The translations under genes and the position numbers were made by a program. A stretch of DNA of 64,000 nucleotides. Origin: Streptomyces sp. NRRL WC-3742 (lineage in GTDB: Bacteria > Actinomycetota > Actinomycetes > Streptomycetales > Streptomycetaceae). The notes beneath the pieces were generated by a model, which was given only the letters and a program-made list of their open reading frames with translations, did not search any database and was not told the DNA's origin. The DNA lies in contig NZ_JOCF01000004.1 in assembly GCF_000720635.1 (NCBI RefSeq), forward strand, positions 62,001 through 126,000, written 5' to 3'. Below are positions 62,941-64,000 of the stretch, one piece after another. Numbering within the stretch: position 1 is the first letter of the stretch; every line of letters starts with the position of its first letter.

Positions 62941-63763
62941 CGCCGTCCGCCGACGGCGCGTCCCGGCGCACGGCCTGCCGCCAGTCCTCCCGCCCGCCCG
63001 GCGCCCGCAGTAGATGGGCGCGGGCGGGCGGCAGGTTGCGCCAGACCGTGCGCGAGCCCAGCCCGTACGTCGCCTCGAAGCGCCGCAGCAGCCGCACCAC
63101 CGCGCGGTGCCGGGCCCCCTCGCGCGGACCGGAGGTCAGCATGCGGGCCGCGGTCGTGCCGAGATAGCCGAAGTACGTTAACTCGCCCCCGGGCACCAGC
63201 AGTCGCAGGTAGAGGTCGAGGATCTCCCGCACGGTGCGCGGCTCGAAGTTGGTGAACGGCAGCCCGGAGACGATCACGTCGTACCGCTCCCGCGGCCCCT
63301 CCAGCGCCCCGTGCGGCTCCAACTCCTCCACCCGGCACGTCGACAGCCGCAGCTCGATCCCGGGCCCGCGCGTCGCCAGCACCGGGTCCTCCCGCAGCCG
63401 TTCGGCGAAGCGGGGATTGGCCTCCACCACGTGCAGCCGGTCGCCGGGGCGCATCACCTGCGTCAGCCGCCGCGTCACCACGCCCGTCCCGGCGCCGACC
63501 TCCAGCACCGACAGCGGCCGGTTCGGGCGGCTCGTCACCGGCACCACCAGCGCGTTCACCAGGTCCGGCCCGCTGGGCGCCAGCGCACCCGTGTCGTGGA
63601 AGGTGCGCAGCGCCTCCGCGAGGAACAGCAGATGGTCCTCGCCCGGCGGCCAGCCCGAGGGCGCGAACCGCGACGGAGGCGGCGGCGAGGACGGCCAGGC
63701 GGACGGCGAACCGGTGGGGGAGGAGGCGGAGTTGGGGCCGGGGAGGGACAGCTCGTTCGTCAT
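62936..63763 (-). CDS. SAM-dependent methyltransferase (PmtA-like)
   Basis: A 275-residue class I methyltransferase. SAM motif VLEVGAGTGVVTRRLT near residue 90; DVIVSGLPFTNFEPRTV follows. It resembles phospholipid N-methyltransferases of the PmtA group, though without a hydrophobic anchor. ATG 63763. Pro/Ser-rich N-terminus (TGSPSAWPSSPPPPSRF). Substrate not known from sequence. Confidence 0.86.
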   Translation of the reverse strand: MTNELSLPGPNSASSPTGSPSAWPSSPPPPSRFAPSGWPPGEDHLLFLAEALRTFHDTGALAPSGPDLVNALVVPVTSRPNRPLSVLEVGAGTGVVTRRLTQVMRPGDRLHVVEANPRFAERLREDPVLATRGPGIELRLSTCRVEELEPHGALEGPRERYDVIVSGLPFTNFEPRTVREILDLYLRLLVPGGELTYFGYLGTTAARMLTSGPREGARHRAVVRLLRRFEATYGLGSRTVWRNLPPARAHLLRAPGGREDWRQAVRRDAPSADGA

Positions 63764-63917
63764 GGGAACGACGCTAGGAAGCCCGCGGCCGCACCGGATC
63801 GGCCGACGAGCGGCGCCGACCCCCGACGAAAGTCGAGGGCACGTCCGCCCGGAAGTCCGGGGCGCCCGCACCCGGACGCGCCCTAGCATCGAGCTCAGGC
63901 TCGCACACGACCGGGCA

Positions 63918-63945
63918 GTGGCGGAGAAGAAGTGGCGGAGAAGAA
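63918..63945. repeat. 14-bp duplication upstream of the last gene
   Basis: Two identical copies of gtggcggagaagaa, just before the AAGGAGG ribosome site of the gene at 63956. Confidence 0.85.
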
Positions 63946-63955
63946 GGAGGGGCCC

Positions 63956-64000
63956 GTGCGCGCAGGTCTGCTCGGCTGGTACGGCCCGCAGTGCCGCCCC
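63956..64000 (+). CDS. Start of an unidentified gene cut by the right edge
   Basis: GTG 63956 follows AAGGAGG by five bases and begins MRAGLLGWYGPQCRP before the window ends. Only 15 codons are visible, too few to assign a family. Confidence 0.6.
   Translation, partial: MRAGLLGWYGPQCRP

Overview
This window is chromosomal DNA of very high G+C content from a filamentous actinomycete of the Streptomycetaceae (Streptomyces or Kitasatospora type). The evidence is strong third-position G/C bias, GTG and TTG starts, a DasR-type operator before a chitinase, an F420-type LLM oxidoreductase, SPW and AzlCD proteins, and an actinobacterial cysteine leader peptide. I found no rRNA, tRNA or CRISPR array. 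Most genes are housekeeping or catabolic and sit in short operons. The accessory parts are the left edge and a group II intron near 25.4-27.6 kb.

Layout. (1) 1-3.2 kb: a leftward operon of an MFS exporter, a cytochrome P450 and the first 131 residues of an isonitrile (isocyanide) synthase of the PvcA/DIT1 family. This is the visible end of a natural-product cluster that continues off the left edge. (2) 3.4-6.3 kb: an ECF sigma factor divergent from a small zinc anti-sigma-like protein, a Met/His-rich membrane protein and a metallo-beta-lactamase-fold hydrolase. (3) 6.6-11 kb: a CoA-transferase, an HdeD-like protein and a two-RCK channel-like protein. (4) 11.1-14.8 kb: an enoyl-CoA hydratase and 3-hydroxyisobutyryl-CoA hydrolase pair, and a TetR/SDR pair with two operator-like palindromes. 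(5) 14.9-19.6 kb: the tyrosine/homogentisate pathway (hpd, hmgA, an unknown gene, fahA). (6) 19.8-25.2 kb: a phosphoribosyltransferase-hydrolase fusion, three cupin-like genes with a small membrane peptide, and a helical-repeat protein. (7) 25.4-27.6 kb: a group II intron inserted just after a histidine-kinase gene, whose response regulator is divergent. (8) 30.8-48.5 kb: acyl-CoA dehydrogenases, PadR, fumarase, a secreted cholesterol-oxidase-like flavoenzyme, an XRE-cupin regulator with azlCD, an ATP-grasp protein, a phosphodiesterase, a Bcr/CflA exporter and a secreted chitinase. (9) 49-64 kb: lipoproteins, an Opu-type osmoprotectant ABC operon, cysteine dioxygenase and rhodanese behind a cysteine leader peptide, reductive pyrimidine catabolism genes, a glycosyltransferase, an ADP-ribosylglycohydrolase, a TetR, an aldo/keto reductase and a methyltransferase.

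The most striking non-coding feature is a family of intergenic elements built from degenerate 7-bp units (gacagct, gacggat, aacagcg, gttacct and similar). They fold into long, often perfect hairpins, and five of them sit between convergent genes. They usually begin at, or contain, the stop codons of the flanking genes. The group II intron interrupts one. Related short tandem arrays of 8, 12 and 14 bp also lie in gaps, several of them at stop codons.

The leads most worth following are the truncated isonitrile operon, the stop-codon-anchored heptamer hairpin family (with the intron inside one), the cysteine leader peptide with a promoter placed for leaderless transcription, the three-cupin plus peptide operon, and the unknown gene translationally coupled between hmgA and fahA.
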